This document shows, in pieces, positions 18,797 through 31,721 of a DNA stretch of 64,000 bases. Within the stretch, counting starts at the first letter, position 1, and the number at the start of each line of letters is the position of its first letter. The stretch covers positions 124,001 to 188,000 of the forward strand of contig NZ_MDFM01000001.1 of NCBI RefSeq assembly GCF_002939985.1, read 5' to 3'. This DNA comes from Xanthomonas hortorum pv. cynarae (GTDB lineage Bacteria > Pseudomonadota > Gammaproteobacteria > Xanthomonadales > Xanthomonadaceae). The notes under the pieces are model-generated. The model saw only the letters and a list, made by a program, of their open reading frames with translations. It was not told where the DNA came from and made no database searches. Position numbers and translations under genes: made by a program.

Positions 18797-19924
18797 TTGA
18801 CTGCCGATTGGAACGTCATCCGCGAATACGCAATCCCGCTTGGTGCCTCGCTCTTGGCGGGCATCGTTGTCTGGTCGTTGATGCTGTGGCTGTTTCGCCG
18901 CATGCAGGGCCGCGACTATCGCCGCGCACGCATCATTCGCGTGGTCACCCTGCCGGCTGCCTTCATCCTGCCGTTGCTGTTTCTGGGCATCGCCACCGAG
19001 GCGACGCCGCTATCGGGCAAAGGCCTGGCAGCGGTGCAGCATCTGTTGCATGTCGGCATCGTCGGCTGCGTGACCTGGTTATTGGTACGCGCGGTCGCCG
19101 CCGGCGAGATGGCGATTCTGCGCAGCAACCCGATCGAGGTGTCCGACAACCTCACTGCACGGCGTATCCAGACCCAGACCCGTGTGCTGAGCCGGGTGGT
19201 GATGGGAGCGGTGATCCTGCTCGGTATCTCGGTGGTGCTGCTGACGTTTCCGCAGGTGCGCCAGATCGGCAAGACGCTGCTGGCCTCGGCCGGCATCATC
19301 GGGCTGGTCGCCGGTATCGCGGCCAAGCCCGTATTCGGCAACTTGATCGCCGGTCTGCAGATCGCGTTGACGCAGCCGATCCGGCTGGACGATGTGGTGA
19401 TTGTGGAAGGCGAGTGGGGTCGCATCGAGGAGATCGGCAGCTCGTACGTGGTGGTGCGGATCTGGGACGAGCGGCGCATGGTGGTGCCGTTGACCTGGTG
19501 GATCGAGCACCCGTTCCAGAACTGGACACGCAGCAGCGCCGATCTGCTCGGTACCGCGTTCCTGTGGCTGGATTACCGCACCCCGATCGCGGCGGTGCGC
19601 GCGGAGCTGGAGCGCATCTGCAAAAGCGAGCCGCTCTGGGATGGGCGCGTGTGCGTGACCCAGGTGACCGAAACCAGCGAGAGCACGATCCAGGTGCGTC
19701 TGCTGGTGAGCGCACGTAATTCCGGAGATGCGTTCGATCTGCGCTGCATCGCGCGCGAGCGCATGATCGACTTCCTCACCCGTGAGCATGCTTACGCACT
19801 GCCAAGGATCCGCGCCGAGATCGCGGCGCAGGAAAAACCGCCGGTGCATGCAGCCGAGCCGATCGCCCAGGAGAGCGTGCGCTCGCCCGGTGCCGAAGAC
19901 GGCGAGCCTGCGACTACGGTTTAG
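18797..19924 (+). CDS. MscS-family mechanosensitive ion channel (TTG start)
   Basis: The 375-residue product has about five hydrophobic segments in the first 190 residues and then the MscS domain: TLLASAGIIGLVAGIAAKPVFGN, LIAGLQIALTQPIRLDD and GEWGRIEEIGSSYVVVR with WDERRMVVPLTWW. Such channels release solutes on osmotic downshock. The TTG at 18797 is chosen because AGGAGG lies 6 bases before it. The in-frame ATG 45 bases upstream has no ribosome site. The 3' end overlaps the convergent amidase gene by 11 bases. Confidence 0.88.
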   Translation: MTADWNVIREYAIPLGASLLAGIVVWSLMLWLFRRMQGRDYRRARIIRVVTLPAAFILPLLFLGIATEATPLSGKGLAAVQHLLHVGIVGCVTWLLVRAVAAGEMAILRSNPIEVSDNLTARRIQTQTRVLSRVVMGAVILLGISVVLLTFPQVRQIGKTLLASAGIIGLVAGIAAKPVFGNLIAGLQIALTQPIRLDDVVIVEGEWGRIEEIGSSYVVVRIWDERRMVVPLTWWIEHPFQNWTRSSADLLGTAFLWLDYRTPIAAVRAELERICKSEPLWDGRVCVTQVTETSESTIQVRLLVSARNSGDAFDLRCIARERMIDFLTREHAYALPRIRAEIAAQEKPPVHAAEPIAQESVRSPGAEDGEPATTV

Positions 19925-21584
19925 GCACTGGCACTGGCACCGGCGCCGGCACGGCAGTGGACGCCGCGGCCGGTGCGCTCGGCGCATAGCTGGGCGCAAA
20001 GCTGGGCGCAAAGCGCGCCTTGCTGCGTTGCTCGTAGGCGTAGGCCAGTTCGAGCAAGCGCGGCTCGCTCCAGGCGCTGCCCATGAACAGCAGGCCGAGT
20101 GGCAGGCCCTGGGTCTGCCCCATCGGCACGCTCAGGCTGGGATAACCGGCCACCGCGGCGGCACCGTAACCGGCGCCGGGAAAGCTATCGCCCTTGACCA
20201 GATCGGTGACCCAGGCGGCGCCGGTGGTCGGTACGATCAGCGCATCCAGGCGATGGGCCTTCAGTGCGGCGTCGATGCCTTCCGGCCCGGCCAGTCGTTT
20301 GGCGGTGGCGCGCGCAGTGAGGTAAGCGGGGTCTTCCAGGCCAGGTGCCGCCTGCGCTTGCTCGAACAGCTCCTGCGCGAAGTAGGGCATCTCGCGCTGC
20401 GCATGCGCGCGATTGAAGGCGATTAGCTGTTCCAGGCTCGACACCGGTGCGGTGTGGCTGCGCAGATAGGCATTCAACCCGGCCTTGAATTCGACCAACA
20501 AAACCGTCTGGTCAGCGGCATCCCACTTGCCATCGGTGGCCAGGCTGGTTTCGATGACCGTGGCCCCCGCTGCACGCAGGCTCTGCACGGCGCGATCCAG
20601 CGCTGCGGCAATGGCGGGATCTTCGCGCAGCGGGTTGCGCAACAGGCCCAGTCGTGCGCCACGCAAGCCATCGGGTTTGAGGTGCGCGAGATAGTCCGGC
20701 GTTGAAGACGGCGCGTCGCGTGTGGCCGGATCCTGCGGATCGGGTGCGGCGATCGCCTGCAGCAACGCGGCAGCATCGGCAACGCTGCGCGTCATCGGGC
20801 CGGCGGTGTCCTGGCTGGCCGAGATCGGGATGATGCCGTCGCGGCTGATCAGGCCCACGGTCGGTTTGAGTCCGACCAATCCATTTACCGAGGCCGGGCA
20901 GGTGATGCTGCCGTCGGTCTCGGTGCCGATGCCGACGGTGGCTAGGCTGGCGGCGATCGCCGCGCCCGTGCCGGCACTGGAGCCGCAGGGATTGCGATCC
21001 AGCGCGTAAGGATTGCGGGTCAGCCCGCCGCGTGCGCTCCAGCCGGAACTGGACTTGGTGGAGCGAAAATTGGCCCACTCACTGAGGTTGGTCTTGCCCA
21101 GAATCACCGCGCCGGCCGCGCGCAGGCGCTGCACCAGAAACGCATCGCGGCTGGGCTTGAAATCGGCCAGGGCCAGCGAGCCTGCGCTGTTGACCATCGG
21201 CACAGCATCGATGTTGTCCTTGAGCAACACAGGAATGCCATGTAACGGGCCGCGCACGCGACCGGCGCGGCGTTCGGCGTCCAATGCGCGGGCGTCCGCT
21301 TCGGCCTGTGGATTGAGTTCGATCACCGAGTTGAGTTTGGGGCCGGCGCGATCGAGCGTGGCGATGCGCTGCAGGTATGCGCGCGTGAGTGCCAGGCTGC
21401 TGGTCTTGCCGGAAGCCATACTCGCCTGCAGGCCGGCGATGTCGGCATCGGTCAGATCCAGTTGCTCGGCGGTCGGTACGTTTGCATCGACTTGTGTCAG
21501 GCCATCAACGGGCGCAGGGCCATCGGCATGTGCACAGCCGCACAGCGCAAGCAATAGCGCAAAGGACAAGGTGGTGGATTGCAT
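19914..21584 (-). CDS. Amidase-signature family enzyme, exported
   Basis: The 556-residue product begins with a signal sequence ending in cysteine ([10 protein letters not shown]), suggesting a lipoprotein or a secreted enzyme. The amidase signature follows: the catalytic lysine in PVLLKDNID, the cis-serine/serine region [15 protein letters not shown] and [13 protein letters not shown]. It hydrolyses an amide, but the substrate cannot be read from sequence. The C-terminus is a low-complexity Ala/Pro/Val tail after [19 protein letters not shown] lies before the ATG, and longer upstream starts add an arginine-rich stretch before the signal. The end overlaps the convergent mscS-like gene by 11 bases. 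Confidence 0.9.
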   Translation of the reverse strand: MQSTTLSFALLLALCGCAHADGPAPVDGLTQVDANVPTAEQLDLTDADIAGLQASMASGKTSSLALTRAYLQRIATLDRAGPKLNSVIELNPQAEADARALDAERRAGRVRGPLHGIPVLLKDNIDAVPMVNSAGSLALADFKPSRDAFLVQRLRAAGAVILGKTNLSEWANFRSTKSSSGWSARGGLTRNPYALDRNPCGSSAGTGAAIAASLATVGIGTETDGSITCPASVNGLVGLKPTVGLISRDGIIPISASQDTAGPMTRSVADAAALLQAIAAPDPQDPATRDAPSSTPDYLAHLKPDGLRGARLGLLRNPLREDPAIAAALDRAVQSLRAAGATVIETSLATDGKWDAADQTVLLVEFKAGLNAYLRSHTAPVSSLEQLIAFNRAHAQREMPYFAQELFEQAQAAPGLEDPAYLTARATAKRLAGPEGIDAALKAHRLDALIVPTTGAAWVTDLVKGDSFPGAGYGAAAVAGYPSLSVPMGQTQGLPLGLLFMGSAWSEPRLLELAYAYEQRSKARFAPSFAPSYAPSAPAAASTAVPAPVPVPVPKP

Positions 21585-21678
21585 TGATGGTCTTCCCCGG
21601 GGGACTGTTCGCAGGCTAACGGCGCTGCGTCGGGGTGACAACGTGTAGGAAGAAGTGCCCGCAGACGGGCAGGGTGCG

Positions 21679-22149
21679 TCAGCGACGCCGGCGCTTGAGC
21701 AGGTCGCGTGCCAGCACGCCGACCACGATCAGATTGATTGCCAGTACGCCCCAGGCGGTCCAGCCGGGATGGCGGACGATGGCGTAGATATCGAATGGCA
21801 GATAGATGGCCGCCGACAGGCAGCCCAATACCGAGGCCCATGCCTTGGCACGCCACAACCCCCAGGCTTCCACCACATGCAGCAGGCCGTAGGCCAGCAT
21901 GGCGGCAGCGGCCAGATGGACAGCGTCGGGACTGATGGTCTTGAGCAACGACGGCAGTGCGCCGTGGTCGGGATCCAGACTAAACCGGCGGATCAGGGTA
22001 CTGACCGCGTTTTGCAGCGGGAGCGGGCCCAGAATTTCCAGGCTCGTCGCCGCCAACAGCGCAAGCGTCCCTTTGACCGCCTCTAGCAAGGCGATCACAT
22101 GCAGCCCCGGATGCGCACGCGGATCCGGGCTGTAGGGTTTGTTGCTCAC
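21679..22149 (-). CDS. DUF2127 family membrane protein
   Basis: The 156-residue product has a hydrophobic N-terminal segment (HVIALLEAVKGTLALLAATS) and three more membrane segments, and it ends in an arginine-rich tail. The pattern matches the DUF2127 family, of unknown function. It starts 21 bases after the typA stop on the same strand, so it is probably cotranscribed with typA. Confidence 0.75.
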   Translation of the reverse strand: MSNKPYSPDPRAHPGLHVIALLEAVKGTLALLAATSLEILGPLPLQNAVSTLIRRFSLDPDHGALPSLLKTISPDAVHLAAAAMLAYGLLHVVEAWGLWRAKAWASVLGCLSAAIYLPFDIYAIVRHPGWTAWGVLAINLIVVGVLARDLLKRRRR

Positions 22150-22170
22150 GACCGTGGGCTAACCAGCAAC

Positions 22171-24000
22171 TCAGCCCGAACGGCCGGAGCGCTTACGATC
22201 ACTTTCGGTCAGGCCCTTCTTGCGCAGACGGATTTCCTTCGGGGTGACTTCAACCAGCTCGTCGTCCTCGATGAAGTCCAGTGCCTGCTCCAGCGTGTAC
22301 TTGATCGCCGGGGTCAGCTTGATCGCATCGTCCTTGCCCGAGGCGCGCATGTTGGTCAGCGGCTTGGTCTTGATCGCATTGACGGTCAGATCGTTGTCCT
22401 TGGAGTGGATACCGACCAGCTGACCTTCGTACACGTTGTCGCCTTCGGCAGCGAACAGACGGCCACGCTCTTCCAGCGGCCCCAGCGCATAGGCCGGGGT
22501 GGCGCCTGCAGCGTTGGCAATCATCACGCCGTTCTGGCGCTTGGCGATCGCGCCCTGTTCCTTCGGACCGTAATGGTCGAACACGTGGAACAGCAGGCCC
22601 GAGCCCTGGGTCAGGGTGCGGAACTCGTTCTGGAAGCCGATCAGACCACGCGCCGGGATCATGTAATCCAGACGCACACGGCCCTTGCCGTCGGACTCCA
22701 TGTTCTTCAGCTGGCCCTTGCGGCTGCCCAGCTTTTCCATCACGCCGCCCTGGTGCTGCTCTTCGATATCGACCACAAGCTGTTCGATCGGCTCCATCTG
22801 CTTGCCGTCGATCTCCTTGATGATCACTTCCGGACGCGACACGGCCAGCTCGTAGCCTTCACGACGCATGTTTTCGATCAGCACCGACAGATGCAGTTCG
22901 CCACGGCCGGAGACCAGGAACTTGTCGGCGTCGGAACCTTCTTCGACCTTCAATGCCACGTTGTGCACCTTCTCGCGGTCCAGACGGTCGCGCAGCTGGC
23001 GGCTGGTCAGGAACTTGCCGCCGGACAGATCCTTGTTGCCGGCGAACGGCGAGTTGTTGACCTGGAAGGTCATCGAGATGGTCGGCTCGTCCACGGTGAG
23101 CGGCGGCAGGCCTTCCGGCGCGTCGAGCGCACACACGGTGTCGGAAATGGTCAGCTCGGACACGCCGGAGATGGCCACAATGTCGCCGGCCTCGGCGGTG
23201 TCCTGCTCGATGCGCTCAAGGCCCAGGAAGCCCAGCACCTGCAGCACCTTGCCCTGACGCTTCTTGCCTTCGCGGTCGATCACGCTGACCGGCATGTTCT
23301 TCTTCAACACACCGCGCTGGATGCGGCCGATGCCGATCACGCCGACAAAGTTGTTGTAATCGAGCTGGCTGATGCGCATCTGGAACGGGCCGTCCGGATC
23401 CACGTCCGGTGCCGACACGTGCTGCATGATCGCTTCGTACAGCGGGGTCATGTCGCCGTCGCGCACGCTCGAATCCAGGCTGGCATAGCCGTTCAATGCA
23501 GAGGTGTAGACGATCGGGAAATCCAGCTGCTCGTCGGTTGCGCCGAGCTTGTCGAACAGGTCGAACACCTGGTCGATCACCCAGTCCGGGCGTGCGCCGG
23601 GACGGTCGATCTTGTTGACCACCACGATCGGCTTGAAGCCCATCGCAAAGGCCTTCTGGGTCACGAAGCGCGTTTGCGGCATCGGGCCGTCCATCGCGTC
23701 GACCAGGATCAGCACCGAGTCCACCATCGACAGCACGCGCTCGACTTCGCCACCGAAGTCGGCGTGTCCCGGGGTGTCGACGATGTTGATGCGGTTGCCG
23801 TTCCAGGTGATGGCCGTGTTCTTGGCCAGGATCGTGATGCCACGTTCCTTTTCCTGATCGTTGCTGTCCATCACACGCTCAGCCAACACGGTGCGTTCGG
23901 ACAGGGTGCCGGACTGCTTCAGCAGGCAGTCGACGAGGGTGGTCTTGCCGTGGTCGACGTGCGCGACGATGGCGATATTGCGGAGTTTTTCGATGGACAT
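22171..24000 (-). CDS. typA: Translational GTPase TypA/BipA
   Basis: The 609-residue product has the full TypA layout: GTPase domain with [13 protein letters not shown] (about residues 11-23), [12 protein letters not shown] and [10 protein letters not shown], then EF-G-like domains II, III and V, and the C-terminal domain with [11 protein letters not shown]. It assists 50S assembly and growth under stress such as cold. It is divergent from the cyclophilin gene and is followed by the DUF2127 gene. Confidence 0.98.
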   Translation of the reverse strand: MSIEKLRNIAIVAHVDHGKTTLVDCLLKQSGTLSERTVLAERVMDSNDQEKERGITILAKNTAITWNGNRINIVDTPGHADFGGEVERVLSMVDSVLILVDAMDGPMPQTRFVTQKAFAMGFKPIVVVNKIDRPGARPDWVIDQVFDLFDKLGATDEQLDFPIVYTSALNGYASLDSSVRDGDMTPLYEAIMQHVSAPDVDPDGPFQMRISQLDYNNFVGVIGIGRIQRGVLKKNMPVSVIDREGKKRQGKVLQVLGFLGLERIEQDTAEAGDIVAISGVSELTISDTVCALDAPEGLPPLTVDEPTISMTFQVNNSPFAGNKDLSGGKFLTSRQLRDRLDREKVHNVALKVEEGSDADKFLVSGRGELHLSVLIENMRREGYELAVSRPEVIIKEIDGKQMEPIEQLVVDIEEQHQGGVMEKLGSRKGQLKNMESDGKGRVRLDYMIPARGLIGFQNEFRTLTQGSGLLFHVFDHYGPKEQGAIAKRQNGVMIANAAGATPAYALGPLEERGRLFAAEGDNVYEGQLVGIHSKDNDLTVNAIKTKPLTNMRASGKDDAIKLTPAIKYTLEQALDFIEDDELVEVTPKEIRLRKKGLTESDRKRSGRSG

Positions 24001-24048
24001 GCGGAAAGGGCCCCTGTCTGGCGCCAGTCTTGAGAAGGTAAGCCCGAC

Positions 24049-24054
24049 ATTATA
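24049..24054 (-). promoter_or_regulatory. Candidate -10 element of typA
   Basis: On the minus strand a perfect TATAAT lies 49 bases before the typA ATG. No good -35 hexamer stands 16 to 18 bases further upstream, so the assignment is tentative. Confidence 0.4.
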
Positions 24055-24218
24055 GCGGTTTCGTTGCCGTGCCGTTGCGCCCGGCCGTCAGATGGTTCAA
24101 GACGCCCATTCAGCTTGCTGTGCACCCCCCGACAATGGTCGTACGCCTGCACGGCCGGCTGCACGCCCGGGTGTATTCTAATGGGCTGTCATACACCCTG
24201 AAACCTGCAAGGATTTCC

Positions 24219-24713
24219 ATGTCCCTGATTGCCCATTTCGACACCACCCGCGGCCCGATCGTGGTTGAGCTGTTCGCCGACAAGGCCCCGCTGACCGTTG
24301 CCAACTTCGTCAACCTGGTCCAGCGCGGTTTCTACGACGGCCTGAGCTTCCACCGTGTCATCGCCGACTTCATGATCCAGGGCGGCTGCCCGGAAGGCTC
24401 CGGCCGCGGCGGCCCGGGCTATCGTTTCGAAGATGAAGCCAACAACGGCGTCGGTCACGACCGCGGCGTGCTGTCCATGGCCAATGCCGGCCCCAACACC
24501 AACGGCAGCCAGTTCTTCATCACCCATGTCGCCACCAACTGGCTGGACGGCAAGCACACCGTGTTCGGCAAGGTCACCCAGGGCCTGGACGTGGTCGATG
24601 CGGTCGCCCAGGGCGATGTGATCAACAAGGTGACGATCGAAGGCGACACCGACGCCGTGCTGGCCGCCAAGGCCGACCGCGTCGCGGAGTGGAACAAGAT
24701 CCTCGCCGCCTGA
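24219..24713 (+). CDS. ppiB: Peptidyl-prolyl cis-trans isomerase, cyclophilin type
   Basis: The 164-residue product is a single cyclophilin domain without a signal peptide, so it acts in the cytoplasm. The catalytic and binding blocks [40 protein letters not shown] and [12 protein letters not shown] are all present. It catalyses proline isomerisation in folding proteins. AAGGATTTCC lies before the ATG. Upstream in-frame starts would add a basic stretch with no family match. Confidence 0.95.
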   Translation: MSLIAHFDTTRGPIVVELFADKAPLTVANFVNLVQRGFYDGLSFHRVIADFMIQGGCPEGSGRGGPGYRFEDEANNGVGHDRGVLSMANAGPNTNGSQFFITHVATNWLDGKHTVFGKVTQGLDVVDAVAQGDVINKVTIEGDTDAVLAAKADRVAEWNKILAA

Positions 24714-24723
24714 TGTCTTTCCC

Positions 24724-24750
24724 CGAACGGCCGCCAAGTGCGGCCGTTCG
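24724..24750 (+). terminator. Hairpin after ppiB
   Basis: CGAACGGCCGC (24724-24734) and GCGGCCGTTCG (24740-24750) form a perfect 11-bp stem with a 5-base loop, 10 bases after the ppiB stop. The T tract is weak (CTTGT). Confidence 0.6.
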
Positions 24751-24814
24751 CTTGTCACTGCGCGCCGCCAGGCCTTGCGCCACGCCAGCGTGCACCTTCA
24801 CCCACGTTTTTTAG

Positions 24815-25816
<1,002 letters not shown>

Positions 25817-25840
25817 GTTCTGCTTCAGGTTGTAACGAAA

Positions 25841-25866
25841 ACGCCGGGCAGTGCCCGGCGTTTTTT
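25841..25866 (+). terminator. Terminator after mdh
   Basis: CGCCGGGC and GCCCGGCG form an 8-bp stem over AGT, extended by A-T pairs, with six T residues at 25861-25866. Confidence 0.92.
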
Positions 25867-25989
25867 ATGCGTCGTGTAAGTGATGCGTTGCGTTGTGGCG
25901 CAAAAAATCAATCACGCACGTCGATGTGGGACTCTCCGTGCGGTAGGTGCTGCCGCCGCACTCTGATCAACTCGCGCGATGCGATCGGC

Positions 25990-26604
25990 CTACGCCAGAC
26001 CTTCGGCTTTCAATGCGGCCTGCACATCGGCATCGGCCAGCATGCGCTGCACGAACGCATCCAGTGCATTCAAGCCACTCAGATCCACGCCGACCTTCTG
26101 CGCCCACAACAAGGTCACGAACAGATACGCATCGGCACCGGTATGGGTGTCGCTGGCCAGCCAGGTACGATCCTGCAGATGCGTGTTGGCACGTTCGTAC
26201 AAGGTGCGCAACTTGCTGCGTGCGTCGTCGTGGCTGCGCGCAAGCAGCGCGTCGTCCTGCAGATACGCAGTGCTGCCGAAGATCGGCTTGAATGTCGGAT
26301 GCACATCGGCATTGGCGAAGGCGATCCAGCGATTGATCTCGGCGCGGCTGCGCGCAGTGCCGTCGCCGGACAGACCGGTAAGCGGTGCGATGTCGGCGAT
26401 GTAGTTGAGGATGGCCGCGTTCTGATTCAACGCCCAATCGTCGACCACCAACAGCGGAACCGCGCCGGCCGGATTCAGGCGCAGATACTCGGGGGATTTC
26501 ATCGTGGCGGCATCGACAACGGTCAGCTCGAACGGCAGGCCCGACCAGCGCAACACGATGTGATCTGCCAGCGAGCACGCGCCGGGCTTGGTGTACAGCT
26601 TCAT
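25990..26604 (-). CDS. Glutathione S-transferase, beta-class-like
   Basis: The 204-residue product has the N-terminal thioredoxin fold MKLYTKPGACSLADHIVLR with Cys10, the residue that marks beta-class enzymes. The cis-proline region GAVPLLVVDD and NQNAAILNYIADIAP follow, and then the helical C-terminal domain. Such enzymes conjugate or bind glutathione in detoxification. The substrate is unknown. The gene stands alone between mdh (convergent) and the SleB gene (same strand). Confidence 0.9.
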   Translation of the reverse strand: MKLYTKPGACSLADHIVLRWSGLPFELTVVDAATMKSPEYLRLNPAGAVPLLVVDDWALNQNAAILNYIADIAPLTGLSGDGTARSRAEINRWIAFANADVHPTFKPIFGSTAYLQDDALLARSHDDARSKLRTLYERANTHLQDRTWLASDTHTGADAYLFVTLLWAQKVGVDLSGLNALDAFVQRMLADADVQAALKAEGLA

Positions 26605-26670
26605 AGGAATTCCACGCGAGAACGAAGGCGCAAGCTTAGCGGCAACGCATGCGCGCGTGCGTGGAAAGCG

Positions 26671-27132
26671 TCAGGATGCAGTGCGTGGACGCAGCTTCTG
26701 CACGCGATAGAACGTGTGGTCGCCGATGGTGGCAACCTGATACGCATTGCGCCAGCTGGGGCTCGCAATCGCGCTGGCGGCAAAGTGGCTCGCGCCCGGC
26801 ACGATCTCTTTGCGTTGGCCTACCGGTAACGCCCAGTTGCGCTCTGCGGCCAATGCCACATCCAATGCCTTGTTCCAGGCATCGTCATTCTTGAGCTGAG
26901 TTCCCGGTGACACGATGGTCGGCGCGAACTGCTTGCGCGCGGTGACCACCTGACACATCGAATCGCCCCACAAACCACTGTCCAGACGACGCAACGCGAC
27001 TTCTGCAACGGCTTGTTGGCCACGCAAGGTCTGGTCGCGTGCTTCCAGGTATACGGTGGTACTCAAACACAACGAATCTGCAGCCGGCTGCGGCAATAAT
27101 TGCGACAGCCAAAGTATCCAAGCCAGTTTCAT
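26671..27132 (-). CDS. SleB/CwlJ-type cell wall hydrolase
   Basis: The 153-residue product is a Hydrolase_2 domain protein. After a hydrophobic N-terminus (MKLAWILWLSQLL) comes LCLSTTVYLEARDQTLRGQQAVAEVALRR, which holds the catalytic glutamate of the SleB lytic-transglycosylase fold, then WALPVGQRKEIVPGASHFAA. It should cut peptidoglycan in the periplasm. Xanthomonads do not sporulate, so a role in wall turnover is likelier than spore germination. AAGGAG lies 5 bases before the chosen ATG. A strongly structured leader of about 190 bases precedes it. Confidence 0.85.
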   Translation of the reverse strand: MKLAWILWLSQLLPQPAADSLCLSTTVYLEARDQTLRGQQAVAEVALRRLDSGLWGDSMCQVVTARKQFAPTIVSPGTQLKNDDAWNKALDVALAAERNWALPVGQRKEIVPGASHFAASAIASPSWRNAYQVATIGDHTFYRVQKLRPRTAS

Positions 27133-27320
27133 AGAACTCCTTGCTCCGTATGGGCCGATCCGCAGGCCATCCAAAGTGGATGCACCAGTGCGAAGGGCTT
27201 GGCGTCATGGGGAGGCGACCTACCAAGGGCCGCCAAGTCTCCGGCGAAAGACACATCTGCCGAAGGTGCCCACCAAATACGGTGGGTCAAAAAGTTGGCG
27301 CAAGGTAGGCGGCGATCACA
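27133..27320 (-). promoter_or_regulatory. Candidate structured leader RNA (riboswitch-like) of the SleB gene
   Basis: Read on the minus strand, CCTACC (27309-27304) pairs with GGTAGG (27224-27219) and CGCCAA (27300-27295) pairs with TTGGCG (27236-27231). These enclose two hairpins, CCCACC/GGTGGG (27286-27269) and CTTCGGC/GCCGGAG (27265-27239, one G-U). This is a three-way junction. The same TTGGCG strand, as CTTGGCG (27237-27231), can instead pair with CGCCAAG (27204-27198). A perfect 6-bp hairpin (CATCCA/TGGATG, 27182-27168) and a smaller one lie just before the ribosome site. I could not match it to a known riboswitch class. Confidence 0.5.
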
Positions 27321-27907
27321 TAATCCCTGCTGAATGGGCTGGGTTGACGCGCGTGATTGCCCGCTGTGTCTAGTGCTTCGCTGGATGAGAGCTTTGCGAT
27401 GCAACATTGAGATGCGTCGCATCGATGTAGCGACTGCAGATATTGAGACTTAGGTCCGCGTGATACGCATGCAGTGTTTGACAATTGCACAGTGTGATTG
27501 TTTTGCGCTGCATGCACGGAAGTTGCGTATGCCGCACCAAATATGTTCTGCGCTACACGCCATCATCACTCACTAACATGCCTATGCGCCGATTTCAGGC
27601 GCATCGACTATGTATCGAGATGCGCATGCGGGTAAGTGCTTAACGCAATGGTCCGCACATGGCTTGCGTTGGTAGCTTCGCGCAGGCGTATCGGTGTTCG
27701 CAGCATGCGACGATGTTTTGTTAGCCGCTCTAAGTCGCTACAGTTTTGAACCCATCGTGCGTATTTGAGTGAGGCGCTTCAATTCAGCGTGGCGCAGAAG
27801 ATTTTTGTGCATGCAGTGCATGCACCGCGATTGCGGGTGCGCATCATTGCAATCAGCGAAAAACGTCATGTGCAATCGCTGAAGCTCTTGCTGCGTTATC
27901 GAGACGA
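27321..27907. other. Gene-poor, less GC-rich interval
   Basis: About 590 bases between the SleB leader and the MFS gene end hold no frame with coding character. The base composition looks more AT-rich than the neighbours, with short palindromes such as ATGCGTCGCAT and a doubled TGCATGCA-type stretch near 27808-27824. It may contain the SleB promoter, a small RNA or decayed sequence. None can be shown. Confidence 0.4.
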
Positions 27908-29221
27908 TTACACGTGGCGCGAAGGCAGCGCTGCTGCGACAGATCTGCGTTTTCCAGACATCACAAAGGCGCTGCCGACCCAGGCGATCAACACGCACAG
28001 CACGCCGCAAATCATCGGACCCAATGCCATTGCCCACGCCAGATGTGCGTTGTGACCAGAGCGATAGTCGGATGCGCCAAGTAGCAATCCGATCAATGCA
28101 CTGCCTGCTGCCAATGCAAGTTGGGCGGTGGCGGTGAGTGCGGCAAATCCGCGCGCCTGCTGTGCTGGACCGTGGCGCGAGGCGAGTTCTGCATGCCGTG
28201 CCCAGACCCATTGCCCGGCACTGCCCGCCGCCAGACCCATGCCGAAGGCCAGGCTGGCATCCAGCACGGTGTGGCGAGAGACAGCCATGGCGAACACCAG
28301 CCCAAGTGCGGCCAACGCCGCTCCGCTGACGCCTAGTCGACGCATTGCCACGGTCGGCCAGCGGGCAGCCAAGGGCTGCACGACGACGCTGCCAAGCGCA
28401 TAGGCAATCAACACCGCGCTACCCCATCCCGCCGAGCCGATACGCGACTGCGCCAGATACGGCGCCAATTTGGTAAATGTCGGCAGCGCCAACGCCAGTG
28501 CTGCGATGACGGCCAACGGCAGTAACTGATCGCGCTGCCATCGTGGCGCAGATGGTGGTGCTGGAGTGCCTGCAAGCACATGTGCGTAGCGCTGTAGCGT
28601 CTGCCGTAACCACCACGCCGATAGCAGTGCGAGGCTGCCGGACAGCGCGACGATCATCAGCGCTGTGGATGCGGCGGTGTGCGCGCCGTCTTTCAGTAGC
28701 AGGCCGATCGCTGCGCTGACCAGCAACGCGGCCAGCCCGCTCCCGATCAGACGCAGCGCACTGACGCCGCGCGCGCCATGCCAAGGCCAGTGCCCCATTC
28801 CCAACAAGGTGTTCTGAGCCACGTCGCCGATCGCATATGCGGCGCGAAACGGCAGGCTGAGCAGCAGGACGCTGATCAAGCGGATATCGGGTGGAAATGC
28901 CGGCGTGACAAAGACCAACGACAAGGCGACAGCTGCCAGCGCAATGCCGCGCCATTGCGACCGCCCAGCCCACGCCAGGCTGGCGCCGGCACTCCAGCGC
29001 TTCGCTGCGAAGACGCCCATTACTGCGCTCACGACCAGGCCACCGGCGACCGAGACGCCCGCCGCAATCGCGCCCAGTCCGACGTATTCGGTCAACGCAA
29101 AAATCAGCAGCAATTCTGCGGTATACCAGAGCAGGCTCTTGCCGAAATGCGCCGCAGCGTAGGCCAGCAACGCTGCGGGCGGGAGGGTAGGCGGCGGCGA
29201 TGCAGTCCGGATCGATGGCAT
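27908..29221 (-). CDS. MFS-type transporter
   Basis: The 437-residue product has about twelve hydrophobic segments, with a short proline-rich N-terminus and a basic C-terminus (SGKRRSVAAALPSRHV). The pattern fits a major facilitator, but the usual loop-2 motif is degenerate and no substrate can be named. No ribosome site is visible before the ATG. A TATAAA stands 6 bases upstream, which would fit a leaderless transcript. The gene is isolated on the minus strand. Confidence 0.75.
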   Translation of the reverse strand: MPSIRTASPPPTLPPAALLAYAAAHFGKSLLWYTAELLLIFALTEYVGLGAIAAGVSVAGGLVVSAVMGVFAAKRWSAGASLAWAGRSQWRGIALAAVALSLVFVTPAFPPDIRLISVLLLSLPFRAAYAIGDVAQNTLLGMGHWPWHGARGVSALRLIGSGLAALLVSAAIGLLLKDGAHTAASTALMIVALSGSLALLSAWWLRQTLQRYAHVLAGTPAPPSAPRWQRDQLLPLAVIAALALALPTFTKLAPYLAQSRIGSAGWGSAVLIAYALGSVVVQPLAARWPTVAMRRLGVSGAALAALGLVFAMAVSRHTVLDASLAFGMGLAAGSAGQWVWARHAELASRHGPAQQARGFAALTATAQLALAAGSALIGLLLGASDYRSGHNAHLAWAMALGPMICGVLCVLIAWVGSAFVMSGKRRSVAAALPSRHV

Positions 29222-29522
29222 GCCGGGTTTATAGCCGAGCCGCGCGACAGAAAAAAGATGTACCGAGCATGCTCCGACCAGCGGCGTACGCGGTGGTGTC
29301 GCGCTATTGATGGCAGCGTCGACGCCGGCACCGATCTGTCTCTGTCTTAGGTGCCCGCGTACACTTGCGCAAGCGTCTGCCGAGCAGACAGGCGGTTGCC
29401 TTAAAGACCGCCGATATCAGCATCGAAGTGAAACCAATGCGGCTCTCTTGCAGATGCACACACCCGCTCTGGCGTCGTAATGAAGAACGGCTGTGGCTTC
29501 CACGACATCGCGTGCAAGCGCG
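29222..29522. other. Intergenic space between MFS and fadH genes
   Basis: About 300 bases with no supported gene. It includes the TATAAA (minus strand, 29233-29228) near the MFS start and the region after the fadH stop. No strong terminator is visible. Confidence 0.5.

Positions 29523-31721
<2,199 letters not shown>

Noticed and set aside
22099-24033. A 644-codon open frame opposite typA
   Set aside because: It is antisense to a conserved GTPase gene with no ribosome site or recognisable domain. Long antisense frames are expected in this codon usage.
27133-27320. SleB leader as ydaO, c-di-GMP (GEMM), glycine or TPP riboswitch
   Set aside because: Short look-alikes such as GGTAGGT and GCCGAAGG occur, but the conserved blocks are not present in the right order.
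27738-28211. A 157-codon minus-strand frame near the MFS gene end
   Set aside because: It overlaps the MFS coding region in another frame and has an unbiased, arginine/cysteine-rich product with no start signals.
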